A DNA stretch of 64,000 nt from Salinibacterium sp. G-O1 (GCF_030063305.1 NZ_JASISV010000002.1:310001-374000); one strand, 5' to 3'. Positions 1 through 8,844 are shown, numbered from the stretch's first letter. Made by a program: numbers and translations. Notes: generated by a model not told the origin, from the letters alone.

Positions 1-13
1 GGGGCCTACTCGA

Positions 14-1477
14 TTAGGAGTTGTTGCTCAGCTTCTCGCGAAGAGCTGCAAGCGCCTCGTCGTCTGCGAGCGTGCCGGCGCCCGTAGGCGTCTCGTCGCT
101 GCCGAACGATGATGCTCCGGCGGGAACGCCCGTGACAGGCATGTCCTCCTGGAGTGCGGCCGCTGCGACCTGCTTCTTGTGCTGTTCCCAACGCTCCTGG
201 GCTGCAGCGTAATCCTGCTCCCACTTCTCGCGCTGGGTCTCGAAGCCCTCTTTCCACTCGTTCGTCTCCGGGTCGAATCCGTCCGGGTACTTGTAGTTGC
301 CCTGGTCGTCGTACTCGGTGAGCATTCCGTAGAGTGCCGGGTCGAACTCGGTTCCTTCGGGGTCGACGCCATCGTTCGCCTGCTTCAGCGAGAGCGAGAT
401 GCGGCGACGCTCGAGGTCGATGTCGATGACCTTGACGAAGACCTCGTCGTTGACAGAGACAACCTGCTCAGCGAGCTCAACGTGCTTGCCCGACAGCTCG
501 GAGATGTGCACGAGGCCCTCGATGCCCTCTGCAACGCGAACGAACGCGCCGAAGGGAACGAGCTTGGTGACCTTTCCGGGTGCAACCTGGCCGATTGCGT
601 GCGTGCGGGCGAATACCTGCCACGGGTCTTCCTGCGTTGCCTTGAGCGACAGTGAAACGCGCTCGCGCTCGAGGTCGACCTCGAGGATCTCGACGGTGAC
701 CTCCTGGCCAACCTCGACAACCTCTGAGGCGTGCTCGATGTGCTTCCACGACAGCTCGGAAACGTGAACGAGTCCGTCCACACCGCCGAGGTCGACGAAT
801 GCGCCGAAGTTGACGATCGAGGAGACGACACCCTTGCGAACCTGGCCCTTGGCGAGGTTGTTGAGGAAGGTCGTGCGGCTTTCGCTCTGGGTCTGCTCAA
901 GGAGGGCGCGACGCGAAAGCACAACGTTGTTGCGGTTCTTGTCGAGCTCGAGGATCTTGGCCTCGATCTCCTGGCCGAGGTACGGCGTGAGGTCGCGAAC
1001 GCGGCGCAGCTCGATGAGCGATGCCGGCAGGAATCCACGGAGTCCGATGTCGACGATAAGTCCACCCTTGACGACCTCGATGACCGAACCGGTCACGACG
1101 CCATCGGCTTCCTTGATCTTCTCAACATCGCCCCATGCGCGCTCGTACTGTGCGCGCTTCTTGGACAGGATGAGACGGCCCTCTTTGTCCTCCTTCTGGA
1201 GAACGAGTGCCTCGACGGTGTCGCCAACCTGGACGACCTCTGTCGGGTCTACATCATGTTTGATGGAGAGTTCGCGGGAGGGAATAACGCCCTCGGTCTT
1301 GTAACCGACGTCGAGGAGGACCTCGTCACGATCGATTTTGACGACGGTGCCCTCGATGAGGTCTCCGTCGTTGAAAAACTTCAGTGTCTTTTCGACCGCG
1401 GCGAGAAAGTCTTCAGCAGATCCGATGTCATTGATGGCGACCTGCTTGGGTGCCTTGTCGGTCGTTACGATTGTCAT
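14..1477 (-). CDS. rpsA: 30S ribosomal protein S1
   Basis: Binds mRNA on the 30S ribosomal subunit and helps initiation. The 487-residue product carries four S1 (OB-fold) repeats at about residues 38-105, 123-190, 208-278 and 293-365; repeats 3 and 4 have the typical NFGAFVDLGG and PFGAFVRVAEG cores. A long acidic, low-complexity tail follows, as in other actinobacterial S1 proteins (the six-repeat form is proteobacterial). I chose the ATG at 1477 (MTIVTTDKAP) because an upstream in-frame extension to 1564 has no family resemblance. The gene stands alone after a 104-base gap; no convincing promoter was identified in that gap. Confidence 0.97.
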   Translation of the reverse strand: MTIVTTDKAPKQVAINDIGSAEDFLAAVEKTLKFFNDGDLIEGTVVKIDRDEVLLDVGYKTEGVIPSRELSIKHDVDPTEVVQVGDTVEALVLQKEDKEGRLILSKKRAQYERAWGDVEKIKEADGVVTGSVIEVVKGGLIVDIGLRGFLPASLIELRRVRDLTPYLGQEIEAKILELDKNRNNVVLSRRALLEQTQSESRTTFLNNLAKGQVRKGVVSSIVNFGAFVDLGGVDGLVHVSELSWKHIEHASEVVEVGQEVTVEILEVDLERERVSLSLKATQEDPWQVFARTHAIGQVAPGKVTKLVPFGAFVRVAEGIEGLVHISELSGKHVELAEQVVSVNDEVFVKVIDIDLERRRISLSLKQANDGVDPEGTEFDPALYGMLTEYDDQGNYKYPDGFDPETNEWKEGFETQREKWEQDYAAAQERWEQHKKQVAAAALQEDMPVTGVPAGASSFGSDETPTGAGTLADDEALAALREKLSNNS

Positions 1478-1581
1478 GTAGTAGTTGCTCCGGTATGGAC
1501 ATGATTGGGCCGCTGGCACGTTGTGCAATTTTTCTGTAGCCAGAGGCATGCGGATAGATGCCACGAATGTGACATTCCAGC

Positions 1582-2652
1582 TTAGCGTGCCTGCGACTCG
1601 AGTACCACCCGTGGCTCCGGTCCGGCGGCGGGTCGCTTGGTGCTGGCGAATATAACGAGTCGCTGCATCTGATAGCTGACGATGTACAGGACGACGTCGA
1701 CGATGATCTTCGAGGGAACAAGAGCGACGCCGAGTCCGGTGAGCGCAAGGATGCCCAGGTAGCTCGCCACCACAATCGCGATGGCCAGGATGATGTACCG
1801 AAGCAGCTGCCTGCGCGGGCGGGGTTCCGTCGCGCCGAACACGAGGTGGCGGTTGATGAGGAAGTTTGCCGTGCCGCTGATCATCCGCGCCCCGAAAACG
1901 GCAGCCACGAGGGATCCGGTGAGCAGGATCAGCAACTGAACCGCTACCAGGTCAAGCACGAAGGAGCCAAGGGACGACAGGCCAAAGAGAGCAAGTGGCC
2001 TCATGACGCGGAGCGAGTCGACGACAGGTCGGAAGTGGGATGAGGAGTTGCCGTCCAGGTAGACAGTCGCGATGGACACCTCGACGATCCTTACCCCCGA
2101 CTCTCGTGCGCGCAGGAGCATCGCCAGCTCGTACTCGAAGCGCTCCCCCGGAATGGTGTCGAGCCACTCGAGGAGAGCCGACGGGAATCCGCGCAGACCG
2201 GTTTGCGTATCGCGCACCGAAAGGCCCGTTGCGATGCGGAACAGCGTGCGGCTCAGCGCGTTGCCGAAACGGCTGCGTGCTGGCACATCGCCGCTGAAGG
2301 CCCGACCGCCGAGCACAAGCGCGTCGGATTCCGTGCGAAGTCGCTCGGCTATCCGAAGGATGTCGGTCGGCAGGTGCTGCCCGTCACTGTCTGCACTGAC
2401 GACATCCTCGCCCGGGTACAGCTCCCTGACATACGCGAAGCCGAACTTGAGCGCATGGCCCTTGCCGCGATTGCCCCGATAACCGATGACCTCGGCGCCG
2501 GCGGCCGCCGCTCTCTCGAACACCGGGGCGTACACCGATGAGCTTCCGTCGTCGACGATAAGGATGCGGACCTGGGGATCCTTCGCCAGGAGGTCCGTCA
2601 CGAGGGTGACGAGGGTGTCGCGTGGTTCGTAAGCCGGGATCAGAACGATCAT
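1582..2652 (-). CDS. Glycosyltransferase family 2 fused to GtrA-like membrane domain
   Basis: A 356-residue two-domain protein. Residues 1 to about 215 are a GT-A glycosyltransferase of the dolichol-phosphate mannosyltransferase/polyprenyl-phosphate type: start MIVLIPAYEP, IVDDGSSS, GNRGKGHALKFGF, and a DSDGQH metal-binding DxD-like motif. Residues about 222-345 contain four hydrophobic segments and a GTANFLINRHLVFG stretch typical of the GtrA family, thought to help flip lipid-linked sugars. I infer transfer of a sugar from a nucleotide sugar to a polyprenyl phosphate at the inner membrane face, followed by export. The ATG at 2652 lies 4 bases after the upstream gene, so the two are probably co-translated. 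Donor and final acceptor are unknown. Confidence 0.88.
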   Translation of the reverse strand: MIVLIPAYEPRDTLVTLVTDLLAKDPQVRILIVDDGSSSVYAPVFERAAAAGAEVIGYRGNRGKGHALKFGFAYVRELYPGEDVVSADSDGQHLPTDILRIAERLRTESDALVLGGRAFSGDVPARSRFGNALSRTLFRIATGLSVRDTQTGLRGFPSALLEWLDTIPGERFEYELAMLLRARESGVRIVEVSIATVYLDGNSSSHFRPVVDSLRVMRPLALFGLSSLGSFVLDLVAVQLLILLTGSLVAAVFGARMISGTANFLINRHLVFGATEPRPRRQLLRYIILAIAIVVASYLGILALTGLGVALVPSKIIVDVVLYIVSYQMQRLVIFASTKRPAAGPEPRVVLESQAR

Positions 2653-2656
2653 CGTC

Positions 2657-3589
2657 TCAACCCGCCACGTACAAGATGTCGGAGGTGGCACGTTCGACGC
2701 CCGCGCCGAGAGGGTTGTTCACGACTGCGTCGTTGAAGACCATCGTCGATGACCCGCCACCATCCAGGTTGTAAGCGGTAACGGCACCGAGGGACGTGAA
2801 GATCTCGGCCAACCCGGGCAGGGTGACCCCGGCGCTGTAGCCGGGACTGCGCCCGTCAACCACTACGAACACGAGATGGTTGTCGTCGATGACTCCTACA
2901 GCCGTTCGTGGCTGCGCGCCCTGAATGCTGTGGTTGCCGATGTTGGTGTCGATCTCGACGTCCTCGATCCCGTCCACTACCAGGCCGTCTTCGAGGATGG
3001 CAGGGCCGAACGACAGTGTGTTCCAGACCCCGGCCGACACGAGGTCGGCCGCGTTCGTGGCTGTTTCGTCGTAGACCTCGACGGTTCCGTCGCGGTAGAA
3101 CGCGAGTCCTTCACGTGCGCCGGAGTCGCGGTACGTCACACCGTTGCGGATAACGATCCCGCTGTCCCGGAAGCCGTAATAGTCCCCGTTGATCGCAAAG
3201 ACGGCGTCGTTCGCTGCCGCGATCGTCGAGGTGTCTTCCACGATATTGGTACCGAATTGATTGCTCGCGAAGGCTGATCGCAGCACCGTCGCGTCCGTCA
3301 GGGTGACGTCAGCGACGTAGTAGGTCACCGTCGAGTCGCCGCTGCCGGTGGTCACCGTGGACACGGAGACGCTCGACTGGTCGGACTCGTAGGTTGAGTC
3401 GGTGTAGCTGCCCTCGGTCGTGGAAATGACGGGGGTGTCGACCCCGGAATACTCGGCCTCGTAGCTGGCAACGTCAGCAATCTCGACGTGTTCAACCACA
3501 AACCGGTCGAGCGCCCAGGTCGCGCCCCCGCTGGCAACAATGACCAATGCCATCGCCGAGGAAAGTACTATCGTGCGGCGTTTGTTCAT
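2657..3589 (-). CDS. Exported phosphodiester glycosidase-like (NAGPA/DUF2233) protein
   Basis: A 310-residue protein with an N-terminal membrane anchor or signal (residues about 8-28, LSSAMALVIVASGG) and no lipobox, so it probably acts outside the membrane. The rest matches the family of human N-acetylglucosamine-1-phosphodiester alpha-N-acetylglucosaminidase: INGDYYGFRDSGIVIRNG, QPRTAVG, VVVDGRSPGYSAG and the hallmark NLDGGGSSTM near the C-terminus. Known members cleave a sugar-phosphate diester; the bacterial substrate here is unknown. It is the first gene of a two-gene unit with the GT2-GtrA fusion, which suggests that both act on the same surface glycoconjugate. Residues about 45-75 form a Ser/Thr-rich linker before the domain. 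Confidence 0.85.
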   Translation of the reverse strand: MNKRRTIVLSSAMALVIVASGGATWALDRFVVEHVEIADVASYEAEYSGVDTPVISTTEGSYTDSTYESDQSSVSVSTVTTGSGDSTVTYYVADVTLTDATVLRSAFASNQFGTNIVEDTSTIAAANDAVFAINGDYYGFRDSGIVIRNGVTYRDSGAREGLAFYRDGTVEVYDETATNAADLVSAGVWNTLSFGPAILEDGLVVDGIEDVEIDTNIGNHSIQGAQPRTAVGVIDDNHLVFVVVDGRSPGYSAGVTLPGLAEIFTSLGAVTAYNLDGGGSSTMVFNDAVVNNPLGAGVERATSDILYVAG

Positions 3590-3684
3590 GCCCCCAGCGA
3601 ACCGTCATTCACTATGGAACGGGCATGGCGGGGATGAAGGAAACCTTGCCAACTCCTATGAATCAGCCATGGCGGCAGGCGAGG

Positions 3685-5406
3685 TTAGCTGGTCTGGGCT
3701 GGCTTCAGCAGTGCAGCACGCAGGGTGTCGAGCCCCACTCCCCCAATGTCGAGCGCCTTGCGATGGAATTCCTTGATGTTGAACGCGTCGCCCTCGTCAG
3801 ACTTGTACTGGTCGCGGATCTGCTCCCAGATGCGCTGGCCGACCTTGTAAGAGGGCGCCTGGCCCGGCCAGCCGAAGTAACGGTTCACCTCAAAGCGCAC
3901 GAACTGCTCGTTCATGTTGACGTTCTTGCCCATGAAGTCGAGCGCGTAGTCCCAATCCCAGATCCCGGTTCCGTCGAGTCGGGGCTTGCCGAGGTGCACG
4001 CCGATGTCGAGAACGACCCTGGCCGCACGCATGCGCTGGCCGTCAAGCATCCCGAGCCTGTCGCCTGGATCGTCGAGGTAGCCGAGATCCTGCATCAGCC
4101 GCTCGGCGTACAGTGCCCAGCCTTCGGCGTGGCCGGAGGTGCCGGCGAGCTGGCGTCGCCAGGTGTTGAGCTTGGCGCGGTTGTAGACGGCCTGGCCAAG
4201 TTGGAGGTGGTGGCCAGGAACTCCCTCGTGGTAGACGGTTGTCGTCTCGCGCCAGGTATCGAATTCCGTTACGCCCTCGGGCACTGACCACCACATACGA
4301 CCGGCACGCGAGAAATCATCGCTGGGGCTCGTGTAATAGATGCCACCCTCCTGGGTGGGCGCAATCAAGCATTCGAGGCGCTTTACCGGCTCTGGGATGT
4401 CGAAGTGGCTCCGAGACAACTCGTCAACGGCCTTGTCGCTGAGTTGCTGCATCCACTCCTGAAGCGCGCGAGTGCCGTGCAGTTTTCGCGACTCGTCTGC
4501 GTCCAGGATCGCGATGGCCTCGAGCACCGAAGCGCCCGGCCTGATCTCGTGGGCGATCGACTCCTGCTCCTCGACCATGCGCGCGAGCTCTTCGATGCCC
4601 CACTCGTACGTCTCGTCGAGGTCGATCGTTGCGCCGAGGAATCGCCGGGACTGGAGGGCGTAGACCTCGCGGCCGACTCCATCCTGCTCTTGGGCGGCAG
4701 GCAAAAGTTCTTCTGAGAGAAAGCTAGCGAGCGACTCGTATGCCGCCGCTGACACGGTGGCCCCGTGTCCCAGATCTGCAGCAAGAGAATCGGGTAACGC
4801 CTCAGAGCCGCCCAGCATCGCGCCGGAGGCGAAGCTGTGGAAGAAGCCGTCCGTGGCCGCATGTTTGCGCGCCTGGTCGATGACTTCCCGGACCTGCCGT
4901 TTCGCCGGGGTGACGCCCTTCTCGATGCCGAGCCGGAGGGTCTCGATGTATCCCTCGATCGCTCCTGGCAGGTTCTTCAGTCGACCAGCGATGTCGACCC
5001 AGTTCTGCTCGGAGTCTGTCGGCATCAGATCAAGGATGTCCCGGATGCCTTGGGCCGGGCTCGCGATGACATTGACGTCGCGCATCCAGAGTCCTGCATC
5101 GCTCGACTCGATGTCGAGCGCGATGTCGCTGCTCAAGTCGGTCTTGGTGACCCAGTCAACTTCATCGACAACGGGTGCGGCCTCGAGTGCGGCAAGAACT
5201 GCTTTCGCCTCGTCAATGTACCTCGCGTGGCCTTCGGGTGACAGGTCCTCGTACTCGTCGAGCCTTCCCGGAATTCCGATCCAGGTGGCGACTGAGGGGT
5301 CAAGCTCGGCAAGGGTGATGACCCACCGCTCTGCGATGGCGTCGACCTCGGTGGGGGTGCGTGTCTCCGGGGCTTGCGACCCCGAGGAGGCTGGAGAATC
5401 TGTCAT
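3685..5406 (-). CDS. DUF885 family protein, putative metallopeptidase-like
   Basis: A 573-residue soluble protein of the DUF885 family, widespread in actinobacteria. The diagnostic HEGVPGHHLQLGQ motif near residue 390 resembles a zinc-binding HExxH-type site, and family members are predicted metallohydrolases; substrate and activity are unproven. A short Ser/Pro/Thr-rich N-terminus (MTDSPASSGSQAP) precedes the domain, and no signal peptide is seen. It is an isolated gene between the PTS operon and the glycosidase gene. A 6-bp hairpin lies just upstream of its ATG and may be the PTS operon terminator instead. Confidence 0.88.
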   Translation of the reverse strand: MTDSPASSGSQAPETRTPTEVDAIAERWVITLAELDPSVATWIGIPGRLDEYEDLSPEGHARYIDEAKAVLAALEAAPVVDEVDWVTKTDLSSDIALDIESSDAGLWMRDVNVIASPAQGIRDILDLMPTDSEQNWVDIAGRLKNLPGAIEGYIETLRLGIEKGVTPAKRQVREVIDQARKHAATDGFFHSFASGAMLGGSEALPDSLAADLGHGATVSAAAYESLASFLSEELLPAAQEQDGVGREVYALQSRRFLGATIDLDETYEWGIEELARMVEEQESIAHEIRPGASVLEAIAILDADESRKLHGTRALQEWMQQLSDKAVDELSRSHFDIPEPVKRLECLIAPTQEGGIYYTSPSDDFSRAGRMWWSVPEGVTEFDTWRETTTVYHEGVPGHHLQLGQAVYNRAKLNTWRRQLAGTSGHAEGWALYAERLMQDLGYLDDPGDRLGMLDGQRMRAARVVLDIGVHLGKPRLDGTGIWDWDYALDFMGKNVNMNEQFVRFEVNRYFGWPGQAPSYKVGQRIWEQIRDQYKSDEGDAFNIKEFHRKALDIGGVGLDTLRAALLKPAQTS

Positions 5407-5417
5407 GATTCGAGCCT

Positions 5418-5440
5418 ACTCACGACCCCCACCTGTGAGT
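5418..5440 (-). terminator. Possible weak terminator after ptsH
   Basis: Inverted repeat ACTCAC / GTGAGT with an 11-base loop, a few bases beyond the ptsH stop on the minus strand. No U-tract follows. It also lies in the short leader of the DUF885 gene, so its role is uncertain. Confidence 0.3.
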
Positions 5441-5446
5441 GGAGAA

Positions 5447-5716
5447 CTACTCCTTGTCGAGGTCCGTGTTCAACAGCTCTCCGAGCGTCTCGAGGGCGGC
5501 CTCCGCGCCGTCACCCTCTGCCGAGAGGGTGACCTCTTCTCCGTGCCCGATGCCCAGCGAAAGAACGCCGAGGATGCTCGCGGCGTTGACGCTCTTGCCT
5601 GCGGCAGACGTCAGCTGGACCGGGACGCCCACCTTGGCCGCCGCCTGCGCGAACAACGATGCCGGTCGGGCGTGCAGCCCGACACTCGACGCTACTGTGA
5701 CCTTTTTCTCTGCCAT
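5447..5716 (-). CDS. ptsH: HPr phosphocarrier protein of the PTS
   Basis: An 89-residue HPr that relays phosphate from Enzyme I to sugar-specific EIIA proteins. The active-site His is in GLHARPAS (about residue 16), and the regulatory-serine region is present as NAASILGVLSLG (Ser near residue 47). Length and both motifs fit general HPr. It is the last gene of the deoR-fruK-EIIC-EIIB-EIIA-dehydrogenase operon, 8 bases after the dehydrogenase stop. No Enzyme I gene is in the window. Whether this is the cell's only HPr or an operon-specific copy cannot be told here. Confidence 0.95.
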   Translation of the reverse strand: MAEKKVTVASSVGLHARPASLFAQAAAKVGVPVQLTSAAGKSVNAASILGVLSLGIGHGEEVTLSAEGDGAEAALETLGELLNTDLDKE

Positions 5717-5724
5717 TGCTGCTC

Positions 5725-6765
5725 CTACGGTTCGATCGTTACTTTGATTGCTTCGCCTCTCGCCACGATATCGATCGCGTCGAGAAGCCTGTCAAGGGGA
5801 AGTCGGTGGGTGATGAGGTCGCTGACGGGAACAGCGCCGGTGGCGATGAGCTCCAGGGCCTGTTTGTTGTGCGCTGGACTTGATCCATTGACGCCGACGA
5901 TGGTCAGTTCTCGATAGTGCACGAGGTTTGAGTCGACGGTGATGGTGGGGTGATCTTTCGGAAGGCCTCCGAACAGACTCAGGCGCCCGCGTCGGGCGAG
6001 CATCCTCAGGCCCTGCTCCTGCGCCGAGCCCGAGGCTGCCGCGGTGATGACGACATCGGCGCCCCGGCCGTTGGTTGCGGCCATGACGGCGTCGACGGCG
6101 TCCGTCTCACTCGACACGATCGTCAGATCGGGGCCGACGATGGCGGCCGCTTCGGCGAGTCGGGCCGCGTTGATATCGATGAGGATGATGCGGTTTGCGC
6201 CGCGAGAACGCGCCAGTCGAACGTGAAGGCAGCCGATCGGGCCGGAACCCACGACCACAACGGTGTCGCCGGCCCCGACACGGGCCAGCTCTTGCCCGTT
6301 GAGCACGCAGGCAAGCGGTTCGGTGAGGGACGCCTCAGCGAACCCCAGCCCGTCGGGAATCCGGTTGAGGCCATTGACCCGCATGACCTCGCGCGGAACG
6401 ATCATGAATTCGGCGAAACCGCCGGGAAACTGGTAGCCCATCGACAGCTGGTTCGGGCAAATTGTCTGATGCCCGGCGAGACAGTCTTCACACGTTCCGT
6501 CGGGGATGGCGGCGATGACCTGAACGCGGTCGCCCACGGCCCAGCCATCGACGCCATCGCCGACATCCACGATCTCGCCCGCGATCTCGTGACCCATGAC
6601 CTGTGGAGGCGTCATGTTGGGGTGGCCAGACGTCGAGATCTTGACATCCGTTCCGCACGTCGAACAATTGCGCACGCGGATCTTGACCTCACCGGCCGAG
6701 ACACGTGGTTCGTCGACGTCCTCGAGGCGGATGTCACCTGGGGCGTAAAACTTGGCTACTTTCAC
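5725..6765 (-). CDS. Zinc-dependent medium-chain dehydrogenase, probably for a sugar-alcohol phosphate
   Basis: A 346-residue MDR-family alcohol/polyol dehydrogenase. Catalytic-zinc ligands are visible in STCGTDVK (about residue 37) and GHEIAGE; the Rossmann motif VVVVGSGPIGCLHV binds NAD(P). The structural zinc loop reads DGTCEDCLAGHQTIC, so Asp stands where the first of four cysteines usually is. I chose the GTG at 6765 (VKVAKFYAPG), 7 bases after the EIIA stop, because the longer ORF would overlap EIIA with unrelated sequence. Its place in a mannitol-type PTS operon suggests oxidation of a hexitol phosphate, as galactitol-1-phosphate dehydrogenases of this superfamily do. The short-chain or MtlD-type mannitol-1-phosphate dehydrogenase expected for a mannitol operon is absent. 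Confidence 0.88.
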   Translation of the reverse strand: MKVAKFYAPGDIRLEDVDEPRVSAGEVKIRVRNCSTCGTDVKISTSGHPNMTPPQVMGHEIAGEIVDVGDGVDGWAVGDRVQVIAAIPDGTCEDCLAGHQTICPNQLSMGYQFPGGFAEFMIVPREVMRVNGLNRIPDGLGFAEASLTEPLACVLNGQELARVGAGDTVVVVGSGPIGCLHVRLARSRGANRIILIDINAARLAEAAAIVGPDLTIVSSETDAVDAVMAATNGRGADVVITAAASGSAQEQGLRMLARRGRLSLFGGLPKDHPTITVDSNLVHYRELTIVGVNGSSPAHNKQALELIATGAVPVSDLITHRLPLDRLLDAIDIVARGEAIKVTIEP

Positions 6766-6772
6766 AGGGCTG

Positions 6773-7234
6773 CTAGTCGTCCTCGTCTTCGGATTCGAGC
6801 AGGGCGTAGACCTGCTCGGTCGTCGTCGCTGCACGCAGGGCTTCGGCTTTGTCAGGATCCATCAGCACGGTGGCCAGCTGCGACAGGAGGGCGATGTGCC
6901 CGTTACCCTTTGCCGCGATGCCGAACGCCAGTCGCACGTCATTGCCATCCCAATCGATGCCGTCCGGGAACCGGATGAGCGAGAGGGCGTCAGACTTCAC
7001 TGAATCCTTGGCGGCAAGCGTGCCGTGCGGAATCGCGACTCCCTCTCCCATGAAGGTCGAGACAGAATTCTCGCGATCGATCATGGCATCGATGTAGGCC
7101 TCGTCAATGGCGCCCACCGCCAGGAGGCCTGCGCCGGCCTGGCGAATCGCGTCATCCCTGCTGCTCGCGGAGGCGTCGAGGTTGATCGACGTCTCCGCAA
7201 GCAGCTCGGCGAGCGGTTTGGTTTCGTCAGTCAT
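6773..7234 (-). CDS. mtlF: PTS EIIA component, mannitol/fructose type
   Basis: A 153-residue soluble EIIA of the fructose-mannitol family. The phosphorylated His is in the motif GEGVAIPHGTL (about residue 70), preceded by the family's RENSVSTFMG. It takes phosphate from HPr and passes it to EIIB. Its ATG overlaps the EIIB stop (TGATG), so translation is coupled. The acidic tail SEDEDD is unusual but harmless. Substrate specificity lies in EIIC, so the symbol rests on homology class only. Confidence 0.93.
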   Translation of the reverse strand: MTDETKPLAELLAETSINLDASASSRDDAIRQAGAGLLAVGAIDEAYIDAMIDRENSVSTFMGEGVAIPHGTLAAKDSVKSDALSLIRFPDGIDWDGNDVRLAFGIAAKGNGHIALLSQLATVLMDPDKAEALRAATTTEQVYALLESEDEDD

Positions 7235-7542
7235 CAGAGTTCGACTGTCTCGCCGTTTTGGATTGCCTTCACGAGTTTGGTGATTTGCGGATCACCCATG
7301 AAGAGCTGGAACGGCACGACCGGAACGCCGGGCGCGGCGTGCCGAGCCCGATCTGCGAGTCCCGACTGGGTGACGACGACATCGGCGTCGCTTGGAATGT
7401 TTGCCACGGGCGAGTGCTCGACCGTGACTCCGCTCTTTGCGAGCTGCTTCTTCAGGGTCGAGGCCAGCATTACGCTGCTCCCCATCCCCGCGTCGCACGC
7501 AACGATCAGCTTCTTGACGCTGGATCCGTCGATGGTTGCCAT
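7234..7542 (-). CDS. PTS EIIB component, mannitol type
   Basis: A 102-residue stand-alone EIIB. The phosphocysteine is in VACDAGMGSSVML (about residue 16), the classic mannitol EIIB signature. It accepts phosphate from EIIA and gives it to the incoming polyol bound by EIIC. In E. coli MtlA the A, B and C domains are one chain; here all three are separate genes. It starts 36 bases after the EIIC stop, with a GGAG-like ribosome binding site. Confidence 0.93.
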   Translation of the reverse strand: MATIDGSSVKKLIVACDAGMGSSVMLASTLKKQLAKSGVTVEHSPVANIPSDADVVVTQSGLADRARHAAPGVPVVPFQLFMGDPQITKLVKAIQNGETVEL

Positions 7543-7578
7543 CTTGTACTCCTTGTGTCGTTATTTCTTCGGTCGAAC

Positions 7579-8799
7579 TCAGGCGTCAGCCTGAGCCGGC
7601 TTCTTGTACTTGTTTCCTGCACTCTGGGCCTTCGCTTCGTCGAGGTCAAGCGAAGATGCCTCGTTGCGCCCGAATCCGAGCAACACCGATCCCACGATGG
7701 CCGCAACCGCAGCTGCGAGCAGAATGCCGACCATGTTGAGCAGTAGGTCACTCGGTGGCGACACGACTATCCAGGCAAAGATGCTTCCGGGCGACGCTGG
7801 AGCAACGAGACCGAGGTTGAAGATCGAGAACCACAGGACTCCTGAAGCTCCACCGGCGATAGCCGCAATGATGAGGATCGGCTTCATGAGTACATACGGG
7901 AAGTAGATCTCGTGGATTCCACCCAGGAAGTGCACAACCATCGCGGCCGGAACTGTGGGGCGGATTGCGCGCGGGCCGAACAGCAGCATGGCGGTCAGGA
8001 TGCCAAGACCGGGGCCGGGGTTCGACTCGAGCATGAACATGATTGACTTGCCAGCCTCGGCAGCCTGGTCGGCGCCGATCGGGGTCAGAACACCATGGTT
8101 GAGCGCGTTGTTGAGGAAGAGCACCTTCGCAGGCTCGATCACGACCGACACGAGCGGAAGAAGGTTCGCGCTGACGAGCCCCTTCACGAAAACACCGAAG
8201 ATGTCGGCGATCCAGAACACGACCGGTCCGAGCAGGAAGACACCAACAAGCGCCATGACGCCACCAGTGATACCCGCGGTGAAGTTGTCGATCAGCATCT
8301 CAAAGCCAGCCTTCAGCCTGCCGTCGATTGCGCGGTCGATCAGCTTGAGCAACAGAGCCGTGACCGGTCCGATGATCAGCGCGCCGAGGAACTGAGGTCC
8401 CAGTTCTGCGACGCTGGCGGGAGGTGTCGCGCCCAGCTGCAGAGCCAGTGGCGACACGATCACACCGATGGTCGCCACGGCGCCAACGACGGCACCACGG
8501 TTGCCATGAACCATGCGACCGCCGGTGTAACCAATCAGAATCGGCAACAGCCAGACGATCATCGGCCCGACGAGTGTCAGCGCCTGGTCGGCGAACCCGA
8601 CCGTCTCATCCGCTCCGATTGAGCCCGTTGCGCGGGCAATCTCGTTGATCCAGCCGTTCGGGATGAACAGTGCTGTGATGAGGCCCCAGGCGATAAACGC
8701 ACCGAGGTTGGGCATGATCATTCCAGCGAGGAATGCTCCGCCTCGCTGGACTCTTGCGCGGATGCCGGTTCCGGCAGCCACTGGTGTGAAGTCAGACAT
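7579..8799 (-). CDS. mtlA: PTS EIIC component, mannitol-family permease
   Basis: A 406-residue integral membrane EIIC. It has the MtlA-type opening MIMPNLGAFIAWGLITALF (about residues 27-45), several further hydrophobic segments, and the GGIHEIYFPYVLMKP motif near residue 290 that contains the substrate-binding Glu of this family. A charged C-terminal tail ends the protein with no EIIB domain attached. It imports and phosphorylates a polyol together with the downstream EIIB and EIIA. The sequence family points to mannitol, but the associated dehydrogenase and kinase leave galactitol or another hexitol possible. It begins 45 bases after fruK with GGAG as ribosome binding site. Confidence 0.92.
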   Translation of the reverse strand: MSDFTPVAAGTGIRARVQRGGAFLAGMIMPNLGAFIAWGLITALFIPNGWINEIARATGSIGADETVGFADQALTLVGPMIVWLLPILIGYTGGRMVHGNRGAVVGAVATIGVIVSPLALQLGATPPASVAELGPQFLGALIIGPVTALLLKLIDRAIDGRLKAGFEMLIDNFTAGITGGVMALVGVFLLGPVVFWIADIFGVFVKGLVSANLLPLVSVVIEPAKVLFLNNALNHGVLTPIGADQAAEAGKSIMFMLESNPGPGLGILTAMLLFGPRAIRPTVPAAMVVHFLGGIHEIYFPYVLMKPILIIAAIAGGASGVLWFSIFNLGLVAPASPGSIFAWIVVSPPSDLLLNMVGILLAAAVAAIVGSVLLGFGRNEASSLDLDEAKAQSAGNKYKKPAQADA

Positions 8800-8844
8800 T
8801 AGTGGTACTCCTTCGTACTTGGTGGGGAATTGTACTGCTAGGCA

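Noticed and set aside
4757-5917. A 386-codon plus-strand frame across DUF885, ptsH and the dehydrogenase end
   Set aside because: It crosses three supported minus-strand genes and their boundaries, and has Ser/Arg-rich low-complexity content.
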